Shown here: in pieces, positions 1 through 9,626 of the stretch
How the letters are laid out: each line of letters opens with the position of its first letter
Numbering within the stretch: the first letter of the stretch is position 1
Assembly: GCA_025965975.1 (NCBI GenBank)
Contig: JAOPVX010000314.1
Coordinates: 38,537-102,536 of the forward strand
Origin: Mycobacterium sp.
Lineage (GTDB): Bacteria > Actinomycetota > Actinomycetes > Mycobacteriales > Mycobacteriaceae
DNA: 64,000 nucleotides
Reading direction: 5' to 3'
Program-made: the position numbers and the translations under genes
Notes under the pieces: model-generated
The model's input: only the letters and a program-made list of their open reading frames with translations
Told to the model about the DNA's origin: nothing
The model's database searches: none

Positions 1-2669
1 ATCGACATCATGGTGAACGCGAACACTAAGCCGGCCGCGGTCACGACGGATCCGCTGCCGCCCATGGCACGGATGATTCCGGTGTTGATCCCGGCCGGTA
101 TTTCCTCCTTCATCCGCGCCACCAACAGCAGGTTGTAGTCTGCACCGACTGCCAACAGGATGATGACCGCCATCGCCATCACCATGAATTGCAGTTCCAT
201 GCCGAGCAGGTGCTGCCAAAACAGAACCGACAATCCGAAGGATGCGCCGAGCGATAGCACCACGGTGCCGACGATGACGCCTGCTGCGACGAGACTGCGC
301 GTGATGAGCAGCATGATGATGAAGATCAGCGTCAGCGCGGCGACGCCGGCGGTCAGGAGGTCGTATTTGTTGCCGTCCTGCATGTCCTTGAAGGTCGATG
401 CGGTTCCGCCGAGGTAAACCCTGGATCCCTCCAACGGCGTGCCTTTGACGGCTTCGAAGGCAGCGCCCTTGATGGCGTCGATGCGCTGAATGCCATCGGC
501 GCTTAGCGGATCATTTTCGTGGGAGATGATGAACCGCACTGCGTGGCCGTCCGGTGAAATGAAGTTGTCCATGCCACGCTTGAAGTCTTTGTTGTCGAAG
601 ATCTCCGGTGGCAGGTAGAAGGTGTCGTCATTGTGGGAGTTGTTGAACGCATCGCCCATGGCGCTCTGGTTCTCGTCTATCGCGGCCGTCTGATTCAGCT
701 GGCTCGCCTGACTGGAGTGCATGGTCAGCATCATCGTCCGCATCGACTTCATCGTCTCGATCTGCGGCGGCATCAGCGCCAGCAGCTGCGGCATCAGGGA
801 GTCGAGTCGTTCCAAGTCCGGAAGCAGAGCCTGGACGTCATCGGTCGTGGTGTCGACGCCGTCAAGCGTGTCGAAGACTGACCGCAATGACTGACAGAGC
901 GGGATGTCGTAGCAATGCGGTTCCCAGTACAGGTAGTTGCGCATCGGGCGGAAGAAGTCGTCGAAATCGGCGATGTGATCGCGTAATTCGGCGATGTCGA
1001 TGGTTATGCCTCGCGTCCTGGCCACCAAGGAATGCGTGACGGCGCTCATTTGTCCCATCAACGAGCTCATCTTCGTCATCGTGTCGATGGTCGTCTGCAT
1101 GTCGTTGGCCTGGGTCAGCATGTCGTTCATGTTCCTCTGCATGTACGACCGGTTCATCTTCTGAAAGGTGCCGCTCATGCTGAGCTGAGCCGGAATCGTG
1201 CTGAACTTCAGGGGCTTACCCTCAGGACGCGTGATCGACTGCACCCTTCCGATGCCCGGCACCTCAGTCACGGCTTTGGTGATCCGATCGATCACAAGGA
1301 AGTCCGCCGAATTGCGAAGGTCTTGATCTGTTTCGATGAGCAGCAGTTCGGGGTTCATCCGGGCGACGGGGAAATGTCGTTCGGCCGCCGCGTATCCCTC
1401 GTTTGCCGGCAGGTCGGTGGGTAGGTACTTGCGGTCGTTGTAGCTGGGCTGGTAGCCCGGAAGGGTAAGTAGGCCAACCAAGGCGAGAATGATCGTCATG
1501 ACCAGGATCCAGCCCGGCCATCGGACGACGGCGGCGCCGAGGCGTCGCCAAAAACGAATCCGCATGGCGCGCTTGGGTTCTAATAGTCCGAACCGGCTCG
1601 CGACCGTGATTACCGCGGGGCCCAGAGTCAGCGCCACAAGCACTGCGACAACCATTCCGACCGCGAGCGGGATACCCAGCGTCTGGAAGTAGGGCAATCG
1701 CGTGAACGAAAGGCAGAATGTCGCGCCGGCGATCGTCATGCCCGAGCCCAGCACTACGTGGGCGGTGCCGCGGAACATCGTGTAGAAGGCCGACTCTCGG
1801 TCTTGCCCGATCGTGCGGGCCTCTTGGTAGCGCCCGATCAGGAAGATCGCATAGTCGGTCGTTGCGGCGATCGCGAGGGTTACTAAGAGCTGAGTCGCGA
1901 AGGTCGACAACCCGATCAGGTCGTGGTAGCCAAGGAAGGCCACCACACCGCGGGTCACCGACAGCCCCAACACCACCATTGCCAACACGAGCAGGACAGT
2001 GACGACCGACCGATAGAAGAACAGCAGCATCAGGATGATGACGGCGACCGTCACGATTTCGATTACTTTCACGCTGCGGTTGCCGGCGATCTGTTGGTCA
2101 GCCTGTAGTGCCGGCCCTCCGGTCACGAAGACCTTGACCCCCGGCGGCGGAGACAATCCCGCTACGAGGTTCTTAACCGCGGCGACTGACTCGTTGCCGA
2201 GTGCTTCACCCATATTCCCCGCGAGATACACCTGCACGTATGCGGCTTTGCCGTCCTCGCTCTGCGCTCCGACTCTTGTCAGTGGGTCGCCCCAGAAGTC
2301 CTGAATGTGCTGGACGTGCGTGGTGTCGGCCCTGAGCTTAACGACCATGTCGTCGTAGAACCGGTGCGCGTCCTCGCCGAGGGGATGGTCGCCCTCCAGG
2401 ACGATCATGGCCGAGCTGTCGGAATCGAACTCCTTGAAGACCTTGCCGACGCGCATCGTCGCAATCACCGACGGTGCCTCTTTGGGGGACATCGACACCG
2501 CCCGCATCTGGCCAACGACTTCGAGCTGCGGCACGGTCACGTTCAGCACCGCGATGAGCGCTACCCAGCCGACGATGATCGGGACCGCCAACCGGCGGAT
2601 CCACCTGGCCACGCCGGTTCTCCGCGGCTGCTCTGCGCGGATGACCGGGTCGATCGTCGGGGCGCTCAC
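1..2669 (-). CDS. MmpL-family RND transporter (3' end outside window)
   Basis: An inner-membrane RND exporter of the mycobacterial MmpL family, which moves lipids or siderophores. About 889 codons are visible and the C-terminus runs off the left edge, so perhaps 60-100 residues are missing. Seen: an N-terminal membrane segment after a short Arg-rich tail, a large periplasmic domain with SMSPKEAPS and [21 protein letters not shown] (typical of the MmpL4/MmpL5 branch), a [10 protein letters not shown] block, a coiled second periplasmic loop rich in Met/Gln, and [15 protein letters not shown] near the edge. I chose GTG 2669 because it overlaps the stop of a short upstream reading frame (GTGA). 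No mmpS gene lies directly upstream, which is unusual for this branch. The substrate cannot be inferred. Confidence 0.9.
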   Translation of the reverse strand, partial: MSAPTIDPVIRAEQPRRTGVARWIRRLAVPIIVGWVALIAVLNVTVPQLEVVGQMRAVSMSPKEAPSVIATMRVGKVFKEFDSDSSAMIVLEGDHPLGEDAHRFYDDMVVKLRADTTHVQHIQDFWGDPLTRVGAQSEDGKAAYVQVYLAGNMGEALGNESVAAVKNLVAGLSPPPGVKVFVTGGPALQADQQIAGNRSVKVIEIVTVAVIILMLLFFYRSVVTVLLVLAMVVLGLSVTRGVVAFLGYHDLIGLSTFATQLLVTLAIAATTDYAIFLIGRYQEARTIGQDRESAFYTMFRGTAHVVLGSGMTIAGATFCLSFTRLPYFQTLGIPLAVGMVVAVLVALTLGPAVITVASRFGLLEPKRAMRIRFWRRLGAAVVRWPGWILVMTIILALVGLLTLPGYQPSYNDRKYLPTDLPANEGYAAAERHFPVARMNPELLLIETDQDLRNSADFLVIDRITKAVTEVPGIGRVQSITRPEGKPLKFSTIPAQLSMSGTFQKMNRSYMQRNMNDMLTQANDMQTTIDTMTKMSSLMGQMSAVTHSLVARTRGITIDIAELRDHIADFDDFFRPMRNYLYWEPHCYDIPLCQSLRSVFDTLDGVDTTTDDVQALLPDLERLDSLMPQLLALMPPQIETMKSMRTMMLTMHSSQASQLNQTAAIDENQSAMGDAFNNSHNDDTFYLPPEIFDNKDFKRGMDNFISPDGHAVRFIISHENDPLSADGIQRIDAIKGAAFEAVKGTPLEGSRVYLGGTASTFKDMQDGNKYDLLTAGVAALTLIFIIMLLITRSLVAAGVIVGTVVLSLGASFGLSVLFWQHLLGMELQFMVMAMAVIILLAVGADYNLLLVARMKEEIPAGINTGIIRAMGGSGSVVTAAGLVFAFTMMS

Positions 2670-2704
2670 GAGGTCGTCATCTGCGGAACGAGGGAGTTGG
2701 GCAC
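2666..2704 (-). CDS. Possible leader peptide upstream of mmpL
   Basis: A 12-codon frame (GTG start, [12 protein letters not shown]) whose TGA overlaps the mmpL GTG start as GTGA. A strong Shine-Dalgarno-like GGGAGGAG lies 12-20 nt upstream of this short frame, whereas mmpL itself has none at a normal distance. This suggests translational coupling, but at this length the frame could be chance. An overlapping ATG frame further upstream (around 2748) is an alternative. Confidence 0.3.
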   Translation of the reverse strand: MPNSLVPQMTTS

Positions 2705-3086
2705 CTCGGCGGGACTCCTCCCTGCGGCGTTGTATTCGACTCAGTCATACCAGAACCGGTCAAGCCGACGGTTTGTTGTTCTGGTCCGGATCGGTAGCAA
2801 CGGCGAGCAAGCTGCTCGACTGGCTTGAATCAAGTCCAGTTGAGATGCCGCCGGTGTCGTACCGAGCGTGCCGGCGATCGTCTTAGTTGTAAGGGCCGAA
2901 GCAGCAACGGAAGAAGCGCAGAGGAAGAGGTCTGCGTAGCAACGGGTATCCAGCTAGCCGCATGAACCATGGATTGACGTCGGCATTCAGTTTCGGGCTC
3001 AACTACAGGAACCGTTCGGCAGCCACGTTTCATCTTGTCTCACAGGCAAGATTCAGGATTTTCGCGCGGCCGTCGCCGGTGGGTCC
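2705..3086. other. Intergenic region between mmpL and the CocE-type gene
   Basis: About 380 bases without a supportable gene. It holds the Shine-Dalgarno-like GGGAGGAG facing mmpL, an imperfect palindrome at 2819-2840 and otherwise nothing recognisable. No tRNA or riboswitch structure was seen. Confidence 0.5.
2819..2840. promoter_or_regulatory. Imperfect palindrome, possible operator for mmpL
   Basis: Outer arms ACTGG/CCAGT and inner arms CTTGA/TCAAG form an inverted repeat with a one-base offset. It sits 150 bp upstream of the mmpL start and 260 bp upstream of the divergent hydrolase gene. A TetR-type site is possible; no regulator gene is adjacent. Confidence 0.3.
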
Positions 3087-3092
3087 TATCGT
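3087..3092 (+). promoter_or_regulatory. -10 hexamer TATCGT, leaderless start
   Basis: TATCGT ends 7 nt before ATG 3100, the spacing expected when transcription starts on the start codon. No Shine-Dalgarno sequence precedes that ATG. Confidence 0.5.
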
Positions 3093-3099
3093 GTACGCG

Positions 3100-4770
3100 A
3101 TGGCGGCCACATCTTTGCGGTCTGTCGCGGGGGCAACGCCACGCGATCGACTCATGCGGCTGAGCGACAGAACGTGCGGCCGCCTGATGCGGCTACCGAC
3201 GGCGACCACCGAGTACACCGTGACCCGTGGGATACGGGTGCCGATGCGTGACGGTGTCGACCTGCTCGCCGACCATTACGCGCCGACGACATCGACACCG
3301 GCGGGGACGATCCTGGTGCGGGGGCTCTACGGCCGAGGGGGCTGGCCTCCGTCACCGGGGCCCGGGTGTACGCCGCACGCGGCTATCACGTCGTGTTGCA
3401 AAGCGTGCGTGGCACTTTCGGCTCCGGCGGTGAGTTCACGCCGGGTCGGCACGAGGCGGACGACGGCGCCGACACGGTCGCCTGGCTGCGTACGCAGCCC
3501 TGGTTCACCGGGCGATTCGCCACCATGGGCAGTTCCTACCTCGGCTATACGCAGTGGGCGCTGCTGGCGGACCCGCCGCCCGAACTGGCCACCGCCATCA
3601 TCAGCGTCGGGCCCCACGACATGAGCGCCGCGGCGTGGGCCACGGGCGCGTTCGCGTTGAACGATTTTCTCGGCTGGAGCGATCTGGTGGCCCGCCAGGA
3701 AGACGGGCGAGTGAAGCCCTTCGTCGTCGGCCTCTTGGGTCATTGGCGGGTGAACCCAGCGATGCGGGCCTTGCCCCTTGGCGAGGCCGGCCGTCGACTG
3801 CTGCGAGACGGTGCGCCGGGGTACGAGGATGGGTCGGACACCCGGATTCGACGGACGAGTATTGGCGTTCCGTGCGACAGACCGCCGCGCTGGATCGGGT
3901 TCAGATCCCGGTGCTGCTGATGACCGGCTGGCAGGACATCTTTGTGGAACAGACCCTCTACCAATACCGGCACCTACGCGCGCGCGGCGTCGATCCGGCG
4001 CTCACCGTCGGTCCGTGGACCCACGGGCAGATCGCTGTCAACGGCGCGGGAGAAGCCACCCGCGAATCGCTGGACTGGCTGGCAGAGCATCTGGGCGGCG
4101 GGCAGGTGCGCCGACGGTCGAGCCCCGTGCGGATCTTCATCACCGGGCGCGGGGAGTGGCGCGACCTGCCCGACTTCCGCCACCCACCGACGATGAGGCG
4201 CTCTACCTGCAGCCCGGGTTGACCGTCGCGGCCCAGCCTCCGCCGCCGGACGCCGACCCTTCGCGGTTTGTCTACGATCCGGCAGATCCGACGCCAACCA
4301 TCGGCGGGCGCATCCTGTCGTCCACCGCGGGCTATCGCCGGGACTGCCGACTCGCCCTGCGCAACGACGTCCTCAGCTTCACCGGCCCACCACTTGGCGA
4401 GGACCTCGAAGTCGCTGGGATGCCGTATGTGGAACTCGCCCACGCAGCCGACATACCGTATGCCGACGTGTTCGTGCGGTTGAGCGAGGTGGATGCCAAG
4501 GATCGGTCCCACAATGTGAGCGACGGCTTCATTCGGCTCGGTCCAACCCGGTCGTCGCCGCTGCGGGTCGACCTCGACGCCGTCGCGCACCGTTTCCGCG
4601 CAGGCCCCCGGATCCGGCTCATGGTCGCTGGCGGCTCGCATCCACGGTTCGCACGGAATCTCGGTACCGGCGAACCGCCACTGACCGCACGTCGGCTCGT
4701 GCGCTCGACGCACACCGTCGCCCACGGCCGCGGCGGCACTTCCGGGCTGGTGCTACCCGTCGTGCGTTGA
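3100..4770 (+). pseudogene. CocE/NonD-family hydrolase with three frameshifts
   Basis: Family members are X-Pro dipeptidyl-peptidase-like serine hydrolases of esters or amides. Homology is continuous but the frame moves three times. The N-terminal part (YTVTRGIRVPMRDGVDLLADHYAP) is in one frame. VYAARGYHVV and GSSYLGYTQW (nucleophile Ser) are in a second. DEYWRSV, LLMTGWQDIF and VGPWTHGQ (Asp and His region) are in a third. DDEALYLQPG to the C-terminal jelly-roll domain returns to the first. Each shift fits loss of one base: in the G run 3337-3341, near 3829-3830 and in the CC at 4177-4178. Restoring them gives about 557 residues, a normal family length. This is either recent decay or consensus error. 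Confidence 0.85.
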
Positions 4771-4785
4771 CCAGCGCCGATCCGC

Positions 4786-5757
4786 TCATCGCAGCTTGAC
4801 GACGACCTTGCCCTTGGCCGTTCGGTCCTCCAGTGAGGCGATCGCGTCGGCAGCGCGCTCGAGCGGATAGACGATCGGCTCCGGCGCCGACACCTTGCCG
4901 GATGCCAGCAGCGGCTCCAGCTCCGCCCATTGCTCGCCCAGATATCCGGGGTGAGTCAGTGACCAGGCTCCCCAGCCGACGCCGACGGCATCGACGTTGT
5001 TCAGTAGCAGCCTGTTGACCTTGATGGTCGGGATGTCGCCACCGGTGAAGCCGATGACCAGCAGCCGGCCGCCCTGGGCCAGGGAGCGTAGCGAGTCGGT
5101 GAACCGGTCGCCTCCGACCGGGTCGACCACGATGTCCACGCCTCGCCCGCCGGTGAGCGCCTTGACGGCGTCCTTGAATCCGTCGGCCAGCACCACATCC
5201 GACGCCCCTGCCGCCTTGGCGACTGCGATCTTGTCCTCTGTGCTCACCACCGCGATGGTGCGAGCCGCGCCCCAGGCGGGCGCCAACCGCAGTGTGGACG
5301 TGCCGACGCCGCCTGCCGCCCCGTGCACCAAGACGGTTTCACCGTCGGCCAGCCGGCCACGGGTGCGCAGCGCGTGGTGCACCGTCAGATCGTTGAACAG
5401 CAGACCCGCACCGGCCTCGAAGGACACCGTGTCCGGCAGCTTGAACACTCGATCGGGTTGCAACGCAACGACTTCGGCCATCGCCCCGGACAGCATTGTC
5501 AGCCCCGCAATGCGATCACCGGCCGTCACGTGCGCACCGTCGGGCGCGCTGCGCACCACGCCCGCGACCTCGGCCCCCGGGGTGTAGGGCATCTCGGGCT
5601 TGTACTGGTAGAGCCCCCGCGATTGCAGGGCATCGGGAAACGCCACACCCGCGGCGTGCACGTCGATGAGGACCTCACCGTCACCGCTTGGCTCCGCAAC
5701 CTCGACGACTTGCGCCGCCTGCGGGCCATCGAGCCGGGCTATCTGTATCGCACGCAT
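4786..5757 (-). CDS. MDR-family quinone oxidoreductase-like protein
   Basis: A 323-residue medium-chain dehydrogenase/reductase without the structural zinc cysteines, so of the NADPH:quinone oxidoreductase type. Seen: EMPYTPGAEVAGVV substrate-side block, the nucleotide-binding loop VLVHGAAGGVGTSTLRLA and VDIVVDPVGGDRF. ATG 5757 (MRAIQIARL) was chosen over an upstream in-frame start because GAGAGG lies just ahead of it and the N-terminus then matches the family. It is divergent from the zinc alcohol dehydrogenase gene, with 43 bp between the starts. Substrate unknown. Confidence 0.85.
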   Translation of the reverse strand: MRAIQIARLDGPQAAQVVEVAEPSGDGEVLIDVHAAGVAFPDALQSRGLYQYKPEMPYTPGAEVAGVVRSAPDGAHVTAGDRIAGLTMLSGAMAEVVALQPDRVFKLPDTVSFEAGAGLLFNDLTVHHALRTRGRLADGETVLVHGAAGGVGTSTLRLAPAWGAARTIAVVSTEDKIAVAKAAGASDVVLADGFKDAVKALTGGRGVDIVVDPVGGDRFTDSLRSLAQGGRLLVIGFTGGDIPTIKVNRLLLNNVDAVGVGWGAWSLTHPGYLGEQWAELEPLLASGKVSAPEPIVYPLERAADAIASLEDRTAKGKVVVKLR

Positions 5758-5788
5758 GGCGGCCTCTCTGTCGTCAATCAGCACCATT

Positions 5789-5794
5789 TAACAT
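5789..5794 (+). promoter_or_regulatory. -10 hexamer TAACAT, leaderless start
   Basis: TAACAT ends 6 nt before ATG 5801, and no ribosome-binding site is present, so a leaderless transcript for the zinc dehydrogenase gene is likely. Confidence 0.5.
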
Positions 5795-5800
5795 CGCCCA

Positions 5801-6898
5801 ATGCGCGACGCCCGCGCCGCGGTCTTGCTCGACGCCGGCACCGACCCACAGCTGATCGACGTACAGGTTCGCGATCCCGTCGACGACGAGGTGCTTGTCC
5901 GCATCGACGCGGTCGGCATCTGTCATACCGACATCAGCGTGGCCGCGCGATGGCCTGCGCGGCGGACTCCAATGGTATTTGGCCACGAGGGTGCGGGCAC
6001 CGTGGCGGCGGTCGGGTCGCGAGCCGACATCAAGGTTGGGCAACCGGTCGTGCTCTCGTTCGCGAGCTGCGGTCACTGCAGCGACTGCGCATCCGGCAGA
6101 CCCGGCTACTGCGAACGCTCGACAGATCTCAACATGCGCGGCGACGGCGGTGACGAGACAAGCGCGTTCAGCCGTTACGGCAGCCCGATCGCCGGCGGCT
6201 TCTTCGGGCAGTCCAGCCTCGCGACGTATGCCATTGCCCGCCAACAAAATACGGTTGCACTCGCGCAAGCGATCGATCCGGCGATGGCTGCCCCGCTCGG
6301 CTGCAGCGTGCAAACTGGTGTCGGCACCGTGCTCAACACGTTGGCGCCGCAACGAGACGATGTCGTCGCGATCTTCGGCGCCGGTGCGGTGGGGCTCTCC
6401 GCGGTGATGGGCGCGCGGCTCGCGGGCGTTCGGAACATCGTGGCGGTCGACCCGGTCCCGCAGCGGCGCGCGCTGGCAATCGAACTTGGCGCCACCGCCA
6501 CGGTCGACCCAACCGCCACCGACACGTCCGCGGCACTTCTCGACCTGACAAAGGGAGGCGCCACCGCGGCCGTCGACACCACCGCAATCCCGGAAGTTCT
6601 CGGCACCGCGCTCGCGACGCTGCGGGCCCGCGGAACGCTTGCCGTGGTCGGACTCGGCGCCCCAACGGCGGAGCTGCCCGTCGGGCTCATCATGGGCAGA
6701 GGCCTGACCGTGCGCGGTGTCGTGGAGGGTGAAAGCGATCGGCACACGTTCATCCCGGCGCTGGTCGACCTGTGGTCGCGGGGCGATCTGCCGCTCGACA
6801 GACTGATCACGACCTATCCATTCGATGACTTCGGCCACGCATGGTCAGCGGCCAAGGCAGGGCACGTCGTGAAACCGGTACTGGTTACCGGACGGTAA
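5801..6898 (+). CDS. Zinc-dependent alcohol dehydrogenase, MDR family
   Basis: A 365-residue NAD(P)-dependent alcohol dehydrogenase of the aryl/allyl-alcohol type. Catalytic-zinc ligands are visible in GICHTDIS (Cys) and FGHEGAG (His-Glu). The structural-zinc loop has four Cys in ASCGHCSDCASGRPGYC. The Rossmann loop is IFGAGAVGLSAV followed by an acidic residue in VAVDPVP, suggesting NAD rather than NADP. It oxidises an alcohol or reduces an aldehyde in the cytosol; the substrate is not readable. A palindrome overlaps its stop codon and leads into the hydrolase gene downstream. Confidence 0.9.
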   Translation: MRDARAAVLLDAGTDPQLIDVQVRDPVDDEVLVRIDAVGICHTDISVAARWPARRTPMVFGHEGAGTVAAVGSRADIKVGQPVVLSFASCGHCSDCASGRPGYCERSTDLNMRGDGGDETSAFSRYGSPIAGGFFGQSSLATYAIARQQNTVALAQAIDPAMAAPLGCSVQTGVGTVLNTLAPQRDDVVAIFGAGAVGLSAVMGARLAGVRNIVAVDPVPQRRALAIELGATATVDPTATDTSAALLDLTKGGATAAVDTTAIPEVLGTALATLRARGTLAVVGLGAPTAELPVGLIMGRGLTVRGVVEGESDRHTFIPALVDLWSRGDLPLDRLITTYPFDDFGHAWSAAKAGHVVKPVLVTGR

Positions 6899-6917
6899 AC
6901 TCATAATTTACGTTTAC
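6895..6917. promoter_or_regulatory. Palindrome GTAAAC-N11-GTTTAC, candidate operator
   Basis: Perfect 6-bp arms in an AT-rich patch that overlaps the stop codon of the dehydrogenase gene and precedes the hydrolase start by about 31 bp. The form is typical of TetR-family operators. Confidence 0.4.
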
Positions 6918-6948
6918 GGCAGCGTTGCCGAACTCGATGGGAGCACGC

Positions 6949-7917
6949 ATGGGACGTGGCCAGGAGGCCGGCTCGCCGGCCAGAAAATTCGCCGCGGCTG
7001 AGGCATTGCCGAAGGGCCGCGTCCTACCCGTCCGATCCAAGGACGGCATCCGGCTGCACGCCGAGGTATGGGGGCCCGAAAACGGCTATCCCATCGTGCT
7101 CTCGCATGGCATCACCTGCGCCCTGCGGGTATGGGCCTACCAGATCGCCGATCTGGCCAACGACTACCGCGTCATCGCGTTCGACCACCGCGGCCACGGC
7201 CGCAGCGCCGTGCCGCCGCGTCGCGGCGGCTACAGCCTGGATATTTTGGCTGCCGACCTCGATGCGGTGCTCGAGGCCGCGCTTGCTCCCGGGGAACGTG
7301 CGGTCATCGCCGGGCATTCGATGGGCGGCATCGCGATCACGTCATGGGCCGAGCGGTATCCCGATCGGGTGCGGCAGTGCGCCGACGCCGTCGCGCTGAT
7401 CAACACCACCACCGGCGACCTGCTGCGCAACCTGCAGTTCTTTCCCGTGCCTCCGCCGCTGGTCGATGCGCGGGTGCGAGCGGCGGGAACCCTGCTCAAG
7501 ACGTTTGGTGCTGCGCCACTGCTGCGCGCGGTGGACCGGCCGAGCCGGCGGTTTGTCTCAACGATCGCGGTGGGCCGCGACGCCGACCCGGCCATCGCCG
7601 AGTTCATCTACGAGCTGTTCACCTCGACTCCGCCCGCGGGCCGCGGCGGCTGGGCCCGCACGCTGGTCGACGCGCTCGGTCCCGAGCACATCGGACTGAA
7701 TAACCTGACGGTGCCCACGCTGGTGATCGGCAGCGCGAAAGACCGGCTGCTGCCGATGATTTCGTCGCGCTACATCGCCAGGATGGCGCCGAACCTCGCG
7801 TCGTTCGTTGAGCTGTCCGGCGGACACTGCGCGATCGTCGAGCGCCCCGACGAGGTCAACAAACACCTGCGGCTGCTGATCGAGTCGGTAACCGAGGACC
7901 AACGCGCCAGCTCGTAG
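6949..7917 (+). CDS. Alpha/beta hydrolase
   Basis: A 322-residue alpha/beta-fold hydrolase. Seen: oxyanion-region LSHGITC near residue 50, DHRGHGRS, nucleophile elbow GHSMGG, a late Asp in VIGSAKDRLLP and catalytic His in SGGHCAIVERPDEV. ATG 6949 was chosen because GGGAG lies just upstream; TTG 6925 and ATG 6937 are in frame but lack such a site. An esterase, lipase or C-C hydrolase role is possible. Its position after an alcohol dehydrogenase gene suggests small-molecule catabolism. Confidence 0.85.
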   Translation: MGRGQEAGSPARKFAAAEALPKGRVLPVRSKDGIRLHAEVWGPENGYPIVLSHGITCALRVWAYQIADLANDYRVIAFDHRGHGRSAVPPRRGGYSLDILAADLDAVLEAALAPGERAVIAGHSMGGIAITSWAERYPDRVRQCADAVALINTTTGDLLRNLQFFPVPPPLVDARVRAAGTLLKTFGAAPLLRAVDRPSRRFVSTIAVGRDADPAIAEFIYELFTSTPPAGRGGWARTLVDALGPEHIGLNNLTVPTLVIGSAKDRLLPMISSRYIARMAPNLASFVELSGGHCAIVERPDEVNKHLRLLIESVTEDQRASS

Positions 7918-7974
7918 CCGCCACCCGATGTCGCCGGCCCTGCGGCTCCTGACCGGGAGAAACGTTGCGCGCAA

Positions 7975-8264
7975 GCCCCTGGCTTCAGCTGGGGGACAAG
8001 CGCGTCTGGACTTGTCGGCGACGCCTGCTACCGTCACGGCTACAACTGAATCCCCCGGAGAGATCCCAAGGTCAGGACATCGACCGGCGTCGGGGAAAGT
8101 AACCAACGAGGCCGCTGGCATCGCAGGTGTGGCGCCCGCAAGGGACAGAGTTGGTCGGCGCAAACGCAAAAGCCCCCGGCTTACGGCGGTGCTGCGATGA
8201 GCACCGAGACAGCCGGACATCGGCACGCGGGAATCCCACGCCTTCAGGCGGGGGAGGATGTCAA
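7975..8264 (+). mobile_element. IS200/IS605-family remnant with omega-RNA-type right end
   Basis: Two hairpins share a TTCA loop. The left one (7976-7995) has arms CCCCTGGC/GCTGGGGG. The right one (8235-8254) has arms CCCACGCC/GGCGGGGG followed by AGGATGTCAA, the layout of IS605-type ends and of the 3' end of TnpB omega (re)RNA. The frame entering the right end (8041-8264) reads as a TnpB-like C-terminal tail finishing [12 protein letters not shown]. No RuvC domain remains, so most of tnpB has been deleted, leaving a roughly 290-bp non-autonomous relic. The exact left boundary is uncertain. The right end coincides with the stop codon of the amine oxidase gene. Confidence 0.65.
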
Positions 8265-9607
8265 AGCGTCCGGTGCACCTCCGTGGCGGCACGCTTGCCC
8301 GACCGCACCGCGCCGTCGAGGAAACCGGTCCACTCGTCGGCGGTTTCGGTGCCCGCCCAGAAGATGCCGTCGACAGGCCTGCGCAACCACGGCCCATACG
8401 TCGTCCACGAGCCCGGCGGGACCGCGGCCGTCGGTCCGCCAGGCGCGAATTCCTCTGTGCCCCAGCAATGATCGACATAGTCGATCGGGCGAGAGGCGGC
8501 GTCGCCGAACAGCGTCACGAATCCTTCCAGCGCCTGCTCGCGGCGCTGCTCGGGCGGCAGCGCATCGAACGTGCGTGCATCCGTGAAGCCCAACAGGATG
8601 CCCGGGCCCGCGTCGCTCGGGCTGACGTCGAACGTGATGAACACCGGTCCCTCGTCGGACAGCGCTTCACCCGAGCGGCCGTCCTCGCGCCAAAACGGCG
8701 TCTCGTAGGCGACATACGCCTTGCTCAAATTGCCTTGCGGCCAGTGCTGGGCCAGCTTTTCGTACTCGGGCGGCAGCGCCGGATCGAACGCGATCCCTGC
8801 CCGGTGTGCCGGCGGGACGGCCACGATGACGGCCTTGGCGGTGACGTCACCGCGATCGGAGCCGACGGCAAGGGAGCCGTCGGAGCGCCGTTGGATGCTG
8901 CGCACGACCGCGTTCAGTACGACCCGCGGGCCCAGCTCTTCGGCCATCCGCAGCGCAATCTGCTGCGTGCCGCCTGGAAAGCGGTCTTGCTGAGCGCCGC
9001 CTTCGGTATCAAGCATGCGGCCGAGCCCACCCGCGGCCTTCACGTAGCGGACCGCGTGCAGCATCGACACCTCATCGGGCTCGCAACCCCACGTCACCCG
9101 CGCCATGATGGCCATCAGATCCCGAGTCGACGCGCTGGCGTGCACGTAACGCAACCACTCGTCAAGGGTCTTGCCGTCGAGGATCTCGGCGATCGGCGAG
9201 GTCCACGGCTCGACCACCGGCACCCGCCGGCTCACGCGGTCGAACCGCCACTGGATGCGGGAAACGTCGAGCAACTCGATGATCGACAGCCGCGGAATCG
9301 TGCTGCCATACGACCGAACCTTGCCGCGCCACAGGATCAAGTTCTTGCCGCGGCTATAGGTCCGCACCGTCTCGCAGCCCAGTTCTTGCGCCAGCGCGAT
9401 GACGGCGTCCTGCGTCGGCCCGACGAACGTTCCGCCGAGATCGACCGGGGTGCCCGCGATAGTCGTCGTCGCCGAGCGTCCCCCGACGCGATCACGGCCT
9501 TCGAGAACAACGACGTCGTGCCCGAGCCGCACCAGATCACGGGCCGCAGACAGCCCCGCGAACCCGGCACCCACGATGACGACGTCAGCATTGGCTGGGA
9601 TGGTCAC
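8261..9607 (-). CDS. Flavin monoamine oxidase family protein
   Basis: A 448-residue FAD-dependent amine oxidase. The dinucleotide-binding motif is at the N-terminus ([17 protein letters not shown]), followed by the GG doublet motif ([10 protein letters not shown]). The C-terminal FAD/substrate motif is [23 protein letters not shown]. It would oxidise a primary or secondary amine to an aldehyde, releasing H2O2 and ammonia. The start is GTG 9607, 19 bp from the divergent LLM oxidoreductase start. The stop codon falls inside the right end of the IS605-type remnant, so the last residues may have been altered by that insertion. Confidence 0.9.
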   Translation of the reverse strand: MTIPANADVVIVGAGFAGLSAARDLVRLGHDVVVLEGRDRVGGRSATTTIAGTPVDLGGTFVGPTQDAVIALAQELGCETVRTYSRGKNLILWRGKVRSYGSTIPRLSIIELLDVSRIQWRFDRVSRRVPVVEPWTSPIAEILDGKTLDEWLRYVHASASTRDLMAIMARVTWGCEPDEVSMLHAVRYVKAAGGLGRMLDTEGGAQQDRFPGGTQQIALRMAEELGPRVVLNAVVRSIQRRSDGSLAVGSDRGDVTAKAVIVAVPPAHRAGIAFDPALPPEYEKLAQHWPQGNLSKAYVAYETPFWREDGRSGEALSDEGPVFITFDVSPSDAGPGILLGFTDARTFDALPPEQRREQALEGFVTLFGDAASRPIDYVDHCWGTEEFAPGGPTAAVPPGSWTTYGPWLRRPVDGIFWAGTETADEWTGFLDGAVRSGKRAATEVHRTL

Positions 9608-9612
9608 GAGAC

Positions 9613-9618
9613 TAGGCT
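9613..9618 (+). promoter_or_regulatory. -10 hexamer TAGGCT, leaderless start
   Basis: TAGGCT ends 8 nt before GTG 9627 in the 19-bp gap between divergent genes, leaving no room for a 5' leader. Confidence 0.45.
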
Positions 9619-9626
9619 CTCACGCC

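Noticed and set aside
9605-9620. Leaderless promoter for the amine oxidase gene
   Set aside because: The TANNNT candidate on the minus strand ends only one base from the start codon, too close for transcription initiation there.
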